The notes beneath the pieces are model-generated. The model was not told where the DNA came from and ran no database searches. It worked only from the letters and a program-made list of their open reading frames with translations. Shown piece by piece: positions 25,681 through 36,653 of a DNA stretch of 64,000 bases. Within the stretch, counting starts at the first letter, position 1. Each line of letters opens with the position of its first letter. A program made the translations under genes and the position numbers. Source of the DNA: Streptomyces xanthophaeus (GTDB lineage Bacteria; Actinomycetota; Actinomycetes; Streptomycetales; Streptomycetaceae); contig NZ_CP076543.1 in assembly GCF_030440515.1 (NCBI RefSeq), forward strand, positions 6,148,501 through 6,212,500. The letters are read 5' to 3'.

Positions 25681-25844
25681 GGGTTCCGCCCCGGACCCGG
25701 CGCCTCGATCGCCGGCGGGGCTTGATCTGGCTGGTGCCGTGCGCCCGAGGCGACTGGATCGCCCGCAGGGCAATTTCAGCCCCGCCCGGGGGCCCCTCCC
25801 AGCGGTGGCCGGGGGAGATCGAGGCGCGGGTCCGGGCAGAGCCC
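25681..25844. repeat. Nested inverted repeat between cobQ and the chelatase gene
   Basis: The outer arms 25681-25710 and 25817-25844 pair imperfectly and share GCGCCTCGATC and CCCCGGACCC with the cobB element. An inner perfect 9-bp dyad, GGCGGGGCT at 25714-25722 with AGCCCCGCC at 25778-25786, sits within. It fills most of the 271-base gap, where no coding sequence is seen. It could act as an attenuator or processing site between the two halves of the cob operon. Confidence 0.6.
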
Positions 25845-25896
25845 GGTTCCGGAAAAGGGCGGGGCGGGGGAGAGCCGCGCAGGGCCCGGCCGCCCG

Positions 25897-27456
25897 TCAC
25901 GGCGCGCCCGGCGGGAGGAAGGGCAGGCCGGCCGGGGCGCCGCCCTCGATCAGCCGAAGCAGCGCAGCGGTGTCCGCGTGTTCCTCGATCAGGTCGCCGA
26001 GCAGGTCCAGCTGCTCCTCCCGCAGCGCGGCGAACGAGGTGTCCGGCGCCGGGACGAAGCGGCGGCCGGCGGCCTCGGCCACCTCCCGCAGGAACGCCCG
26101 GCGGAAGCCGTCCGACTCGAGCGAACCGTGCCAGTGGGTGCCCCACACCGACCCGACCCGGCAGCCGTCCAGGAAGGCCTCGCCGCCCAGCACCTCGGCG
26201 ACGCCGTGGTGGATCTCGTAGCCCGCGACCTCCTCGCCCAGCGCCGAGCCCACCGGCCGGGCCAGGGTCTTCTCGCGCTCGAAGCGGATGCGCACGGGGA
26301 GCAGGCCGAGGCCGTCGACCTCGCCCGCCTTCGATTCGACCTCGTCCGAGATCCGCTCGCCCAGTACCTGGAACCCGCCGCAGATGCCCAGGACCGGCCG
26401 CCCCTCGGCGGCCCGCCGCAGCAGCGCGTCCGCGAGCCCGCGTTCCCGCAGCCACTGGAGGGCCTTCACCGTGCCCCGGGTGCCGGGTACGACGACCAGG
26501 TCCGCGTCGGCCAGTTCCTCGGCCCGGTCCACGAACCGCACCACGACCCCCGGCTCCGCCGCGAGCGCGTCGACGTCCGTGAAGTTCGACATCAGCGGCA
26601 CCGCGCACACGGCGACCCGCAGCACGTCCTCGCCCACCGGCGGAGCGACCACGGACTCGCGTACCGCCCCGCGCAGCGAGACCCGCAGGCCGTCCTCCTC
26701 GTCGATGCCCAGGCCGTGCCGGAACGGCAGCACCCCGTACGTGGCACGGCCCGTCAGGCCGCGGAGCATCTCCATGCCCGGCTCCAGCAGCGACACGTCG
26801 CCGCGGAACTTGTTGACCATGTATCCCGCGATCAGGGACTGGTCCTCGGGGGAGAGCAGCGCCGTCGTCCCGAAGAAGGACGCGAAGACCCCGCCGCGGT
26901 CGATGTCCCCGACCACGACCACCGGGAACCGCGCGGCCCGCGCGATCCCCATGTTCACGATGTCGGTCCGGCGCAGGTTGATCTCGGCCGGACTCCCCGC
27001 CCCCTCGCAGATCACGGCGTCATACGTGCCCCGCAGCTGCTCCAGGCAGTCCGTGACGATGCCGAGCAGCTGCTCCCGGCGCCCGCCGTGCAGCGCCTTT
27101 CCGGGGGACGACCCCCCGGCCTCCCCGAAGAACCCGCGGGCGCTCATCTCGCCCACCGGCCTGCCCAGCAGCACCACCTGGCTGCTGTGGTCACTGCCCG
27201 GCTTGAGCAGCACCGGGTTCATCAGCGCGGTCGGCTCCACGCGGGCCGCCTGGGCCTGCATCGCCTGGGCGCGCCCGATCTCGGCGCCCTCCAGCGTCAC
27301 GAAGGAGTTCAGCGACATGTTCTGCGCCTTGAAGGGCGCGACCTTCACACCCTGGCGGGCCAGCCAGCGGCAGATGCCCGCCGTGACCACGCTCTTGCCC
27401 GCGTCCGACGTGGTGCCCGCGACCAGCAGACCCCCGCCGCGCTTCGCGCCGCTCAT
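25897..27456 (-). CDS. cobQ: Cobyric acid synthase
   Basis: A 519-residue glutamine-dependent amidotransferase that adds amide groups to four side chains (b, d, e, g) of adenosylcobyrinic acid diamide. The N-terminal ATP domain has GTTSDAGKSVV and FKAQNMSLNS; VVVVGDIDRGGVFAS follows. The C-terminal amidotransferase domain has the nucleophile Cys in GICGGFQVLG and the catalytic His in GTHWHGSLES. ATG 27456 overlaps the cobD stop (ATGA). Length fits the family. No missing residues are seen. Confidence 0.95.
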   Translation of the reverse strand: MSGAKRGGGLLVAGTTSDAGKSVVTAGICRWLARQGVKVAPFKAQNMSLNSFVTLEGAEIGRAQAMQAQAARVEPTALMNPVLLKPGSDHSSQVVLLGRPVGEMSARGFFGEAGGSSPGKALHGGRREQLLGIVTDCLEQLRGTYDAVICEGAGSPAEINLRRTDIVNMGIARAARFPVVVVGDIDRGGVFASFFGTTALLSPEDQSLIAGYMVNKFRGDVSLLEPGMEMLRGLTGRATYGVLPFRHGLGIDEEDGLRVSLRGAVRESVVAPPVGEDVLRVAVCAVPLMSNFTDVDALAAEPGVVVRFVDRAEELADADLVVVPGTRGTVKALQWLRERGLADALLRRAAEGRPVLGICGGFQVLGERISDEVESKAGEVDGLGLLPVRIRFEREKTLARPVGSALGEEVAGYEIHHGVAEVLGGEAFLDGCRVGSVWGTHWHGSLESDGFRRAFLREVAEAAGRRFVPAPDTSFAALREEQLDLLGDLIEEHADTAALLRLIEGGAPAGLPFLPPGAP

Positions 27457-28415
27457 CCGCGCCGTCCTTCTCGTGTCGTACGGGAGACCAGCAGCCGGGC
27501 GGCCACGCAGGCGCCCAGGGCCAGCCAGGTCACCTGCCGCGACAGCCGCACCGCCCGCTCGATGTCCGCGACCTCCACCGGCCGCCCCGCCCCGCCGTTC
27601 AGTACGGCCCGGTGCTCGACCCGGCCGCCGTACGCGAGGGTTCCGCCCAGTCTGACGCCCAGCGCCCCGGCGAAGGAGGCCTCGACGGGTCCGGCGTTCG
27701 GGCTCGGGTGCGCGGCGGCGTCCGCGCGCCAGGCCCGTACGGCGCCCCGCCGGTCGGGGCCGGCCAGCACGGCGGCGGCCGCCGTCAGCCGGGCCCCCGG
27801 CCAGCCGGCCAGGTCGTCGAGCCGGGCGGAGGCCCAGCCGTAGCGCAGGTAGCGGGGGGACTTGTGGCCGACCATCGCGTCCAGGGTGTTCACGGCGCGG
27901 AAGGCCAGCAGCCCGGGGACTCCGGCGGCGGCGCCCCACACGAGGGCCCCGACCACGGCGTCGGAGGTGTTCTCGGCGACGGACTCCACGACGGCGCGGG
28001 CCATCTGCTGCCCGTCCAGGGCCTGCGGGTCGCGTCCGCACAGGTGGGGCAGCCGCTCCCGGGCCACCTCGATGTCCCCGGCGGCGAGCGCGCCGCCGAT
28101 GGCGCGGGCCTCACGGCCCAGGGAGGTGCCGCCCACGACGGCCCAGGTGGCCGCCGCCGTCAGGGCGATACGGGCGGCTGCGGGCCGGGAGCGCACGGCT
28201 CGGGCGCCCAGCGCTCCGACGGCGGCCGCGCCCCCGGCGCACACCAGGGTGTGCAGGAGGCCCCGGGCGCGGTCGTCGCGCCACAGGGATCGTTCGACGG
28301 CGGCGGCGGCCCGTCCGAAGGCGGCCACGGGGTGCCCTCGGCGCGGATCCCCGAGGATCCGGTCGCCGATCAGGCCCGCCGTGGCGCCGTACGCGAAGAC
28401 GCGATCGGCACGCAT
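27453..28415 (-). CDS. cobD: Adenosylcobinamide-phosphate synthase (CobD/CbiB)
   Basis: A 320-residue integral membrane enzyme that joins aminopropanol or its phosphate to adenosylcobyric acid. It has several hydrophobic helices and conserved CbiB motifs: LIGDRILGDPRRGHPV near the N-terminus, VESVAENTSDAVVGAL and NTLDAMVGHKSPRY in the middle. ATG 28415 is chosen because it follows the riboswitch and starts with the typical N-terminus; the frame is open further upstream. It is the first gene of the minus-strand cob operon (cobD, cobQ, chelatase, cobO, cobB) and so is directly under riboswitch control. Confidence 0.93.
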   Translation of the reverse strand: MRADRVFAYGATAGLIGDRILGDPRRGHPVAAFGRAAAAVERSLWRDDRARGLLHTLVCAGGAAAVGALGARAVRSRPAAARIALTAAATWAVVGGTSLGREARAIGGALAAGDIEVARERLPHLCGRDPQALDGQQMARAVVESVAENTSDAVVGALVWGAAAGVPGLLAFRAVNTLDAMVGHKSPRYLRYGWASARLDDLAGWPGARLTAAAAVLAGPDRRGAVRAWRADAAAHPSPNAGPVEASFAGALGVRLGGTLAYGGRVEHRAVLNGGAGRPVEVADIERAVRLSRQVTWLALGACVAARLLVSRTTREGRRG

Positions 28416-28461
28416 GGTGACAGGTATGTCCTCACTCAGGGTCCGCGCCCTGGTTCGACGT

Positions 28462-28612
28462 GTCCGGCGGCGAGAGTTCCTGGCTCCCGGGACGCACGCG
28501 CGGCGTGCGGTTCCGGTGACAGTGGCGGGACCGCGCCGGATTCGCACCGGACTTCCTCTCCATGCCGCCGTATTGGCTCCGGCAGTCCACCACGCACGCC
28601 GAAGGCCCGTCA
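28462..28612 (-). ncRNA. Cobalamin riboswitch upstream of cobD
   Basis: Read on the minus strand, the leader contains GGTGCGAATCCGG (28536-28548), CCGCCACTGTCACCGG (28513-28528) and a B12-box-like segment GAGCCAGGAACTCTCGCCG (28468-28486). These are the conserved core elements of the cobalamin (Rfam Cobalamin) aptamer in the right order. The B12 box ends about 52 bases before the cobD ATG, leaving space for a ribosome-binding-site sequestering helix, the usual mechanism in actinobacteria. Adenosylcobalamin is expected to lower cob operon expression. The exact 5' boundary is approximate. Confidence 0.9.
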
Positions 28613-28676
28613 ACTCGCCGTTGACCTGCGGTGCGGCCGGGACGCAGCAGGAGCGCGGGAGGGGGCGCGGGATGCG

Positions 28677-28710
28677 AAAAGCTCCCCCCGGGACAAATCC
28701 GGAGGGAGCC
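28677..28710 (-). terminator. Intrinsic terminator of the pitH2 operon
   Basis: On the minus strand, GGCTCCCTCCGG pairs with CCGGGGGGAGC (one G-U pair) over a 7-base loop and is followed by TTTTCGC. This is one of the few terminators here with a T-run. It separates the pitH2/small membrane protein transcript from the cobalamin riboswitch. Confidence 0.8.
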
Positions 28711-28740
28711 TTCACACCCGGTCGGCCGCGGGGCGGCGGA

Positions 28741-28962
28741 TCAGGCGACGATCAGGTAGATCCCGTAGCCCACGGCCGCGGCGATGACCGCGAAGCAGGC
28801 GTACGCGCCGCTGCGGGCGAGGGTGGCGGTGCCGCCCTGCTCCGTGGCGGTCTCGTGCTTGGACAGGCCCACCAGGCCCAGGGTGAAGAGGGCCACGAGG
28901 GCGACGGTCGCGAAGAGGCTGACCCCGAAGACGGAGCCGAGCGCTTCCCAGTCGATCTTCAT
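28741..28962 (-). CDS. Small membrane protein following the phosphate transporter
   Basis: A 73-residue protein with two transmembrane segments (about residues 10-32 and 50-72) and a short polar loop with KHETATEQGG. ATG 28962 has a clear AGAGGAA ribosome binding site. It starts 31 bases after the pitH2 stop and ends just before the terminator, so it forms a two-gene operon with the transporter. Its role is unknown; a small accessory subunit of the phosphate transporter is a reasonable guess from position alone. Confidence 0.82.
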   Translation of the reverse strand: MKIDWEALGSVFGVSLFATVALVALFTLGLVGLSKHETATEQGGTATLARSGAYACFAVIAAAVGYGIYLIVA

Positions 28963-28993
28963 ACTGCGGTTTCCTCTTGTGTCTCTGTCTCGG

Positions 28994-30277
<1,284 letters not shown>

Positions 30278-30324
30278 TTACCCAGGCTTCTGTTTGACGT
30301 CAGTGGCTCGGCGACCGTAGGCAA

Positions 30325-30346
30325 CCTGGGTGAACGGAAGATGAAC
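30325..30346 (-). promoter_or_regulatory. PHO box of pitH2
   Basis: Minus-strand direct repeats GTTCATCTTCC and GTTCACCCAGG stand at an exact 11-base period, a close fit to the Streptomyces PhoP operator. They end 48 bases before the pitH2 ATG. The whole 310-base divergent gap (30278-30587) also has a GAACCCC/GGGGTTC hairpin at 30448-30468 framed by ATGCAC and GTGCAT. Confidence 0.82.
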
Positions 30347-30587
30347 TGACTCGGGCGGAGCGGTGTACTGGCGCGGGGTGTGATCGGGCCATTCGTCCTG
30401 ATTCTGGCGTAGATAACGCCATTAATGCACGTCAAAGCCGGGTGAATGAACCCCTCCGCAGGGGGTTCGCCGTGCATACGATCGCGCCTCCAGGGCCTCG
30501 AATGAGACCTAGATCACCCCTTCGGTGCTCGCTGTGGAGGGATCTCCTCCGGTGGCCCGCCCGAGGCCCCGACCCGACACTGGAGCA

Positions 30588-31718
30588 GTGCGTACCGCGA
30601 CAGCGGCGGCTGCGGCCGTCACGACGACCCTCCTCGGTGCCGGCGCGGCCGCCGTCGCCGTCGCCCGGCACGCCGCCGACGCGGCCCTGCGGTCCGAACC
30701 GGGCCGCCCGCTCCCCGGCGGACCGAAGCTCAGCGTCCACTCCGCCGCCGACGGCCGGATCACGCTGACCCGTTCGCTCGCCTCCCTGCGACCCGGCACG
30801 TACGGCCTGGTCGCACCCGGTGTGCACGCCGTCGTCGGACCCGTGCTCCCGGACGCCGGTCCCGGCCCGGACGCCGTCGTACGGCAGCTCCTCTCCGTCA
30901 CCCACGGCACCCTCGACCCCGGCACCCGGGTCTCCCTCACCCCCCAGGTGTACGTCGGCAACCCGCGCACCGCCCTCGGGCTCGACCACGCCGACGTGGA
31001 CGTCCCCGGGGAGCTCGGCGCCCTGCCCGCCTGGTTCGTGCCCGCCGCCCGGGACACCTGGGTGATCACCGTGCACGGGCTCGGCAGCAGCCGGGAGCAC
31101 CCGATGGTGGTCATGCCCTTCCTGCACCGCCACCAGCTGCCCGTCCTGGACCTCGGCTACCGGGGCGACCTGGGAGCCCCCGCCTCCCCGGACGGCCTCG
31201 GCCACCTCGGTGAATCGGAATGGCGTGACCTGGACGCCGCCATCCGCTACGCCCTGCGCTACGGAGCCCGCCGCGTGGTGCTGTACGGCTGGTCCACCGG
31301 CGCCACCATGGCCCTGCACGCCTTCGAGCGCTCGCCGCTCGCCCACCGGATCTCCGGGCTGGTCCTGGACTCCCCGGTGCTCGACTGGCACACCACCCTG
31401 CGCGGGCTCGCCGCGGCGCGCGGGGTCCCCGGCGTGGTGCTGCCGCTGGCCGTCCGGGCCGCCGAGGGCCTCGCGGGCCTGCGCGCCGACCGCCGGCCGG
31501 CGGGCTCCGACCCCGGCGCGCTCCGCGTCCCGGTACTGATCTTCCACGGCCCGGACGACGCGCTCGCCCCCTGGGCGCCCTCGCGCAGGCTCGCCGCCGC
31601 CCGCCCCGACCTCGTCGCGCTGCACCCCGTGAGCGGGGCCGGGCACGGCGCGATGTGGAACGCCGACCCGGCCGGCTACGAGGAGGCCCTGCGCCGCTTC
31701 CTCACCCCTCTTATGTGA
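30588..31718 (+). CDS. Membrane-anchored alpha/beta hydrolase
   Basis: A 376-residue protein started at GTG 30588, preceded by TGGAGCA. An N-terminal hydrophobic Ala/Thr/Val stretch (about 3-25) acts as an anchor or signal. The alpha/beta hydrolase core begins near WVITVHGLGSSREHP (oxyanion region), with nucleophile Ser in YGWSTGATMAL, acid Asp in FHGPDDALAPW and His in GAGHGAMWN. It resembles the YqkD/CocE-like esterase group. It is divergent from pitH2. The substrate is unknown, and the long N-terminal region before the core (about 130 residues) is not recognised. Confidence 0.85.
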   Translation: MRTATAAAAAVTTTLLGAGAAAVAVARHAADAALRSEPGRPLPGGPKLSVHSAADGRITLTRSLASLRPGTYGLVAPGVHAVVGPVLPDAGPGPDAVVRQLLSVTHGTLDPGTRVSLTPQVYVGNPRTALGLDHADVDVPGELGALPAWFVPAARDTWVITVHGLGSSREHPMVVMPFLHRHQLPVLDLGYRGDLGAPASPDGLGHLGESEWRDLDAAIRYALRYGARRVVLYGWSTGATMALHAFERSPLAHRISGLVLDSPVLDWHTTLRGLAAARGVPGVVLPLAVRAAEGLAGLRADRRPAGSDPGALRVPVLIFHGPDDALAPWAPSRRLAAARPDLVALHPVSGAGHGAMWNADPAGYEEALRRFLTPLM

Positions 31719-31747
31719 AGACCGGACGAAGGGCCGTTCAGCGGCCC

Positions 31748-31791
31748 GGTGAACGGCGCGGGTGAACTGCCGGGTGAACGGCCGGGTGAAC
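31748..31791 (-). repeat. Four-copy GTTCACC direct-repeat array
   Basis: Four GGTGAAC heptamers begin at 31748, 31761, 31773 and 31785 (periods 13, 12, 12). On the minus strand each reads GTTCACC followed by CGGCC-like bases, close to a PhoP operator unit, but the 12-base period differs from the usual 11. The array lies in the 226-base gap before the gene at 31945 and after the hydrolase gene. The left edge also forms an inverted repeat with GCCGTTCA at about 31734. Confidence 0.55.
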
Positions 31792-31944
31792 GGCCGAGAA
31801 AGGCCACGTGCCGAGGCCCGTCATGTGAAGGCCCTGTGACGGACAGGGCCCCACGGGCGGCTTGTCCCGGTCTGCGCTGCGGTGAACGACGGCAACGGCC
31901 GATTCCGTTTGGGCTTTCGGCCAGTGACGGGCGAGACTGCTTCC

Positions 31945-33372
31945 GTGACGTCCCGAAAGCCTGATGAGCAGTTGGCTCGCGACTCCAGACTCCGACTCGT
32001 CTCGCCGCGCTCCGTCGCCGCGGCCCGCAAGGCGGTGACCGACCGACGCACCCGGCCGGCGCCCAGGCCCCCGGCGGGCACGCCCGCCACGGCCGACCTC
32101 GCGAACCGGGCCCGGGCCTCGCTCGCCGACGCCGTACGCCTGACCCGCTGGGCCGAGCGCAACCTCGGCGCCGGAGACGGCGGCCGGCCCGCCCCCACGG
32201 GCGCCCTGCCCGCGGCCGACGTCGAACGCGCCGCCGCGGAACTGGGCCTGACGCACGGCCAGATCCAGGTCGGCTGGGACCGCGCCCGGCTCGCCGGACT
32301 GGTCGAGGTGCACGGCGGCCATGCCCGGCCCGGCTGGCGGCTGCGCGCCTGGGACCGCGACGACACCGCCGTACTGCGCGGCTGGGTCGCCCTCTTCGAC
32401 GCCTGGTCGCTGGTCCATCCCGCACCCGCCGACATCGCCCCTTCGGCCGTCGCCGAGGTCGTCGAGGCGATGCCCCAACTCCTCTCCCTGCTCCAGCTGT
32501 CCGCCGGACCCGTCACCGTCCCGGACCTGCTCGACCTGCTCGGGCAGCGCGTCACCGAACTGCGCGACGAGCGGTGCGAGATCCCCTACGAGGCCGAGCC
32601 CGCGACGGCGCTGACGTCCGCCGCCGCCGGCCCCGCGGAGGCCCGCCCCGTCCCGCTCGCCCGGCTGCTGCGCTGGGCGCTCGGCGGACTCGCCGCCGTG
32701 GACGCCGTCACCCTCGGCCCCGCCCGGGCCACGCTCACCCCGCTCGGCAGCTGGGCCGTCTGGGTCAAGCTGGAGCAGATCTGCGTCGCGGCGCAGAGCA
32801 CCGCCGGGAACATCGAGCAGTCCGCCGCCGCCATGCTGCACGGCTGCGCGCGGCTCACCCCCGGCCCGGCCCGCGCCGAGTACCAGGCCTGGCTCGCCGC
32901 CCGGCCCGTCGGCCACGCGGTGGCCGAGCTGCTGCAGGCCGCCCGGGGCGAGGACGCCCTGCTGCGCGGCCTCGCCTTCGAGGCGTTGCGCGTGGTCGGC
33001 GCCCCCGCCGAGCCCGAGGTGCGCGCCACCGTGCGCGAACCCGCCCTGCGCCCCTACGCCCTGCTCTGGCTCGCCGAGCACGACGGCATCGACCCCGACG
33101 AGGCGCAGGACGTCCTCACCGCCGAGGAGTCGACCTGGCTCTGGGTGGACACCGCGGCCGCCATCGCCGACCACGGCGAGGCCGAGCTGCTGGCCCGCCA
33201 CCTCGACTCCGCCGTACGGACCACCGTCCCCCGGCTGCTGGACGAGGTCCGTGCGGTCGGCCATCCGCGCACGGTGCAGGTGCTGGTCGCGCTCGCCGCG
33301 GCCCACCCCGACCCGACGCTGGCCAAGGCGGTCCGACGGGCGGCCTTCCAGGTCCACACCGGCGGCGAGTGA
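31945..33372 (+). CDS. Conserved actinobacterial protein, paralogue of the gene at 2-1348
   Basis: A 475-residue soluble protein, started at GTG 31945 (VTSRKPDEQL); an upstream ATG at 31882 is less likely. A central region LGLTHGQIQVGWDRARLAGL has the pattern of a winged helix-turn-helix. The C-terminal half is an Ala-rich helical array (AEYQAWLAARP, AVAELLQAARGEDALLRGLA, PYALLWLAEHDG) resembling HEAT-like repeats. The C-terminus is similar to that of the protein at 2-1348. No function is known to me. It may respond to the GTTCACC array upstream. Confidence 0.82.
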   Translation: MTSRKPDEQLARDSRLRLVSPRSVAAARKAVTDRRTRPAPRPPAGTPATADLANRARASLADAVRLTRWAERNLGAGDGGRPAPTGALPAADVERAAAELGLTHGQIQVGWDRARLAGLVEVHGGHARPGWRLRAWDRDDTAVLRGWVALFDAWSLVHPAPADIAPSAVAEVVEAMPQLLSLLQLSAGPVTVPDLLDLLGQRVTELRDERCEIPYEAEPATALTSAAAGPAEARPVPLARLLRWALGGLAAVDAVTLGPARATLTPLGSWAVWVKLEQICVAAQSTAGNIEQSAAAMLHGCARLTPGPARAEYQAWLAARPVGHAVAELLQAARGEDALLRGLAFEALRVVGAPAEPEVRATVREPALRPYALLWLAEHDGIDPDEAQDVLTAEESTWLWVDTAAAIADHGEAELLARHLDSAVRTTVPRLLDEVRAVGHPRTVQVLVALAAAHPDPTLAKAVRRAAFQVHTGGE

Positions 33373-33408
33373 CTCCCTAGGAGAACGGGGACGGGCGCGC
33401 CGCACGGG

Positions 33409-33813
33409 TCAGACCTGCGGCGCGTACGTCCCGAAGCTCCAGACGTTGCCCTCGGCGTCGCGGGCCATGTAGTCGCGGGAGCCGTAGTCCTGGTCGGTGG
33501 GCTCCATCACGATCTCCGCGCCGTGCTCGACCGCCCGCCGGTGGTGGGCGTCCACGTCGTCGACCACGACATAGACCCCCGAGGGGCCGGCGCCCTCCAT
33601 GGCCTTGTCGAAGACCCCGCCCTTGCCCGAACTGCCCAGCATCACCATGCCGTTGCCGTACGCCAGCTCGGCGTGCGTCACCGAGCCGTCCTCACCCTCG
33701 TAGACGGCGACCTGGCTGAAGCCGAAGGCCTCGGTCAGCAGCCTGATGGCCGCCTTCGCGTCGCGGTAGACCAGCGTGGGACAGATGGACGGAACGCCTG
33801 CCATGACGATCAC
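33409..33813 (-). CDS. VOC-superfamily (glyoxalase/PhnB-like) protein
   Basis: A 134-residue protein with two beta-alpha-beta-beta-beta modules: PTLVYRDAKAAIRLLTEAFGF and VYVVVDDVDAHHRRAVEHGA, ending in MARDAEGNVWSFGTY, a typical VOC C-terminal strand. The Glu/His ligand pattern is PhnB-like rather than fosfomycin-thiol transferase-like. Members bind a metal and act on small molecules or serve in self-resistance; no substrate can be assigned. ATG 33813 and an in-frame ATG at 33804 are possible starts. It is convergent with the preceding gene over a 36-base gap. Confidence 0.85.
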   Translation of the reverse strand: MIVMAGVPSICPTLVYRDAKAAIRLLTEAFGFSQVAVYEGEDGSVTHAELAYGNGMVMLGSSGKGGVFDKAMEGAGPSGVYVVVDDVDAHHRRAVEHGAEIVMEPTDQDYGSRDYMARDAEGNVWSFGTYAPQV

Positions 33814-33867
33814 TCCCTCTCGTGACGGTGACCCGCGTCACACCAGCATGGCAGGCGTCACCGACAG

Positions 33868-34764
33868 TCAGCGGAAGGTGTTGCACTGGGCCATGTCACC
33901 GGTCCGGTAGCCCTGGTAGAACCACTGCTGGCGCTGCTCGGCCGAGCCGTGGGTCCAGGACTCCGGGGCGACCCGGCCCTGGAACTTCTCCTGGATCCGG
34001 TCGTCGCCGACCGCGGCCGCCGCGTCCAGCCCGTCCCTGATGTCCGCCACGGTCAAGACCTTCATCAGCGGCCGCCCGGTGGAGGGGTCCGCGACGTCCG
34101 TCGCGTGGTGCGCCCACACTCCGGCGTAGCAGTCGGCCTGCAGTTCGACCTTGACCGCGTTGCTGTTCGGGCCCTGCCGTCCGTCCTGGGCCCGCTGGAG
34201 GGTCCCGGTCAGGTTCTGGATGTGGTGCCCGTACTCGTGGGCGACGACGTAGGCCTGGGCGAAGGGGCCGCCGGTCGCGCCGAACTTCGTCCGCAGCTCC
34301 TCGAAGAACCCCAGGTCCAGATAGACCTTCCGGTCCGCGGGGCAGTAGAAGGGGCCCACCGCCGAGCTGGCCGTCCCGCACGCCGTGCTCGTCCGGTTCT
34401 CGAAGAACACGGTCGTCGTCGGGCTGTACTGACCGCCGCGCCTGGCGAACTCCTGCTTCCAGAAGGCCTGGGTGCTGCGGGTGACCGCCAGCAGCCGGCA
34501 GTCCTCCCGCGTGTTCGCGTCCCGCCCCGACTTGCAGGCCTGCTGTACCTGGGTGAGCGACGAGGTGACCGGCGCCGGCTCCTGCTCCCCGTCGGACAGT
34601 CCCAGCTGCTCCGGCCCCACCCCGAACAGCAGCCCGATGACCAGCGCGATGAGACCGACGATGCCGCCGCCGACGGTGGCCTTCCCGCCCGGGATGCGGC
34701 CGCCGCCGCCGCGCCTGTCCTCGACCTCGGAGCTGTCGAGTCTGGCGTCGTCGTCGAACTGCAT
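33868..34764 (-). CDS. Neutral zinc metallopeptidase, YpfJ/KPN_02809 family
   Basis: A 298-residue protein with a cytoplasmic N-terminus, one transmembrane segment at about 32-48 (VGGGIVGLIALVIGLLFGV) and an extracytoplasmic peptidase domain. The zinc site is HEYGHH in AYVVAHEYGHHIQNL, with a downstream VELQADCYAGVWAHH that supplies the third ligand. Four cysteines in the domain can form disulfides. The family is widespread and called neutral zinc metallopeptidase, but physiological substrates are unknown. It stands alone on the minus strand, divergent from the ABC-F transcription unit. Confidence 0.9.
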   Translation of the reverse strand: MQFDDDARLDSSEVEDRRGGGGRIPGGKATVGGGIVGLIALVIGLLFGVGPEQLGLSDGEQEPAPVTSSLTQVQQACKSGRDANTREDCRLLAVTRSTQAFWKQEFARRGGQYSPTTTVFFENRTSTACGTASSAVGPFYCPADRKVYLDLGFFEELRTKFGATGGPFAQAYVVAHEYGHHIQNLTGTLQRAQDGRQGPNSNAVKVELQADCYAGVWAHHATDVADPSTGRPLMKVLTVADIRDGLDAAAAVGDDRIQEKFQGRVAPESWTHGSAEQRQQWFYQGYRTGDMAQCNTFR

Positions 34765-34955
34765 CCCGCACCGCCCTCCGTACGTCGAACAGGTGCGGTC
34801 GCGTCTCCGCCCATGCGGCGAGTATCAACCCAATCATCCCGGTCTGCGCCTCAGCCGCTCCGTGGGGCAGCTGGGCCGGACGGGGGACACGGGGGAGTGG
34901 ATCCCGCAGGCCGGACGGCCCGGCCCGCGCCCGGAAAGTAGTTGCGCACCCCCGG

Positions 34956-34961
34956 TAGAAT
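34956..34961 (+). promoter_or_regulatory. Putative -10 element of the ABC-F transcript
   Basis: TAGAAT is a good Streptomyces -10 hexamer. Initiation about seven bases downstream would fall at or next to the ATG at 34969, so the first open frame of the transcript could be leaderless. No -35 box of the usual form lies at the proper distance. Confidence 0.45.
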
Positions 34962-34968
34962 GTCTCTC

Positions 34969-34992
34969 ATGGCAAATCTCCTCGCGGATTAG
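34969..34992 (+). CDS. Seven-residue putative leader peptide upstream of the ABC-F gene
   Basis: ATG GCA AAT CTC CTC GCG GAT TAG encodes MANLLAD and stops 62 bases before the ABC-F GTG. Four of its eight codons (GCA, AAT, GAT, TAG) are rare in this GC-rich genome, and there is no ribosome binding site in front of it, consistent with leaderless translation from the TAGAAT promoter. Antibiotic-resistance ABC-F genes in actinobacteria are often regulated by upstream peptides through attenuation, so a sensing role is possible. Translation has not been shown. Confidence 0.45.
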   Translation: MANLLAD

Positions 34993-35054
34993 CGGCGTCG
35001 AAGCTTCGCGTCCTGCCCCCCTTCCGCCGTCCCGACCCGCCCTGGAGTATTTCC

Positions 35055-36651
<1,597 letters not shown>

Positions 36652-36653
<2 letters not shown>

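Noticed and set aside
34942..34947. TTGCGC as -35 box for the ABC-F promoter
   Set aside because: Only 8 bases separate it from TAGAAT; a spacing of 16-19 is needed.
34999..35008. Palindrome CGAAGCTTCG as part of an attenuator
   Set aside because: It has no loop and cannot form a stable hairpin alone; no alternative terminator structure is evident before the ABC-F start.
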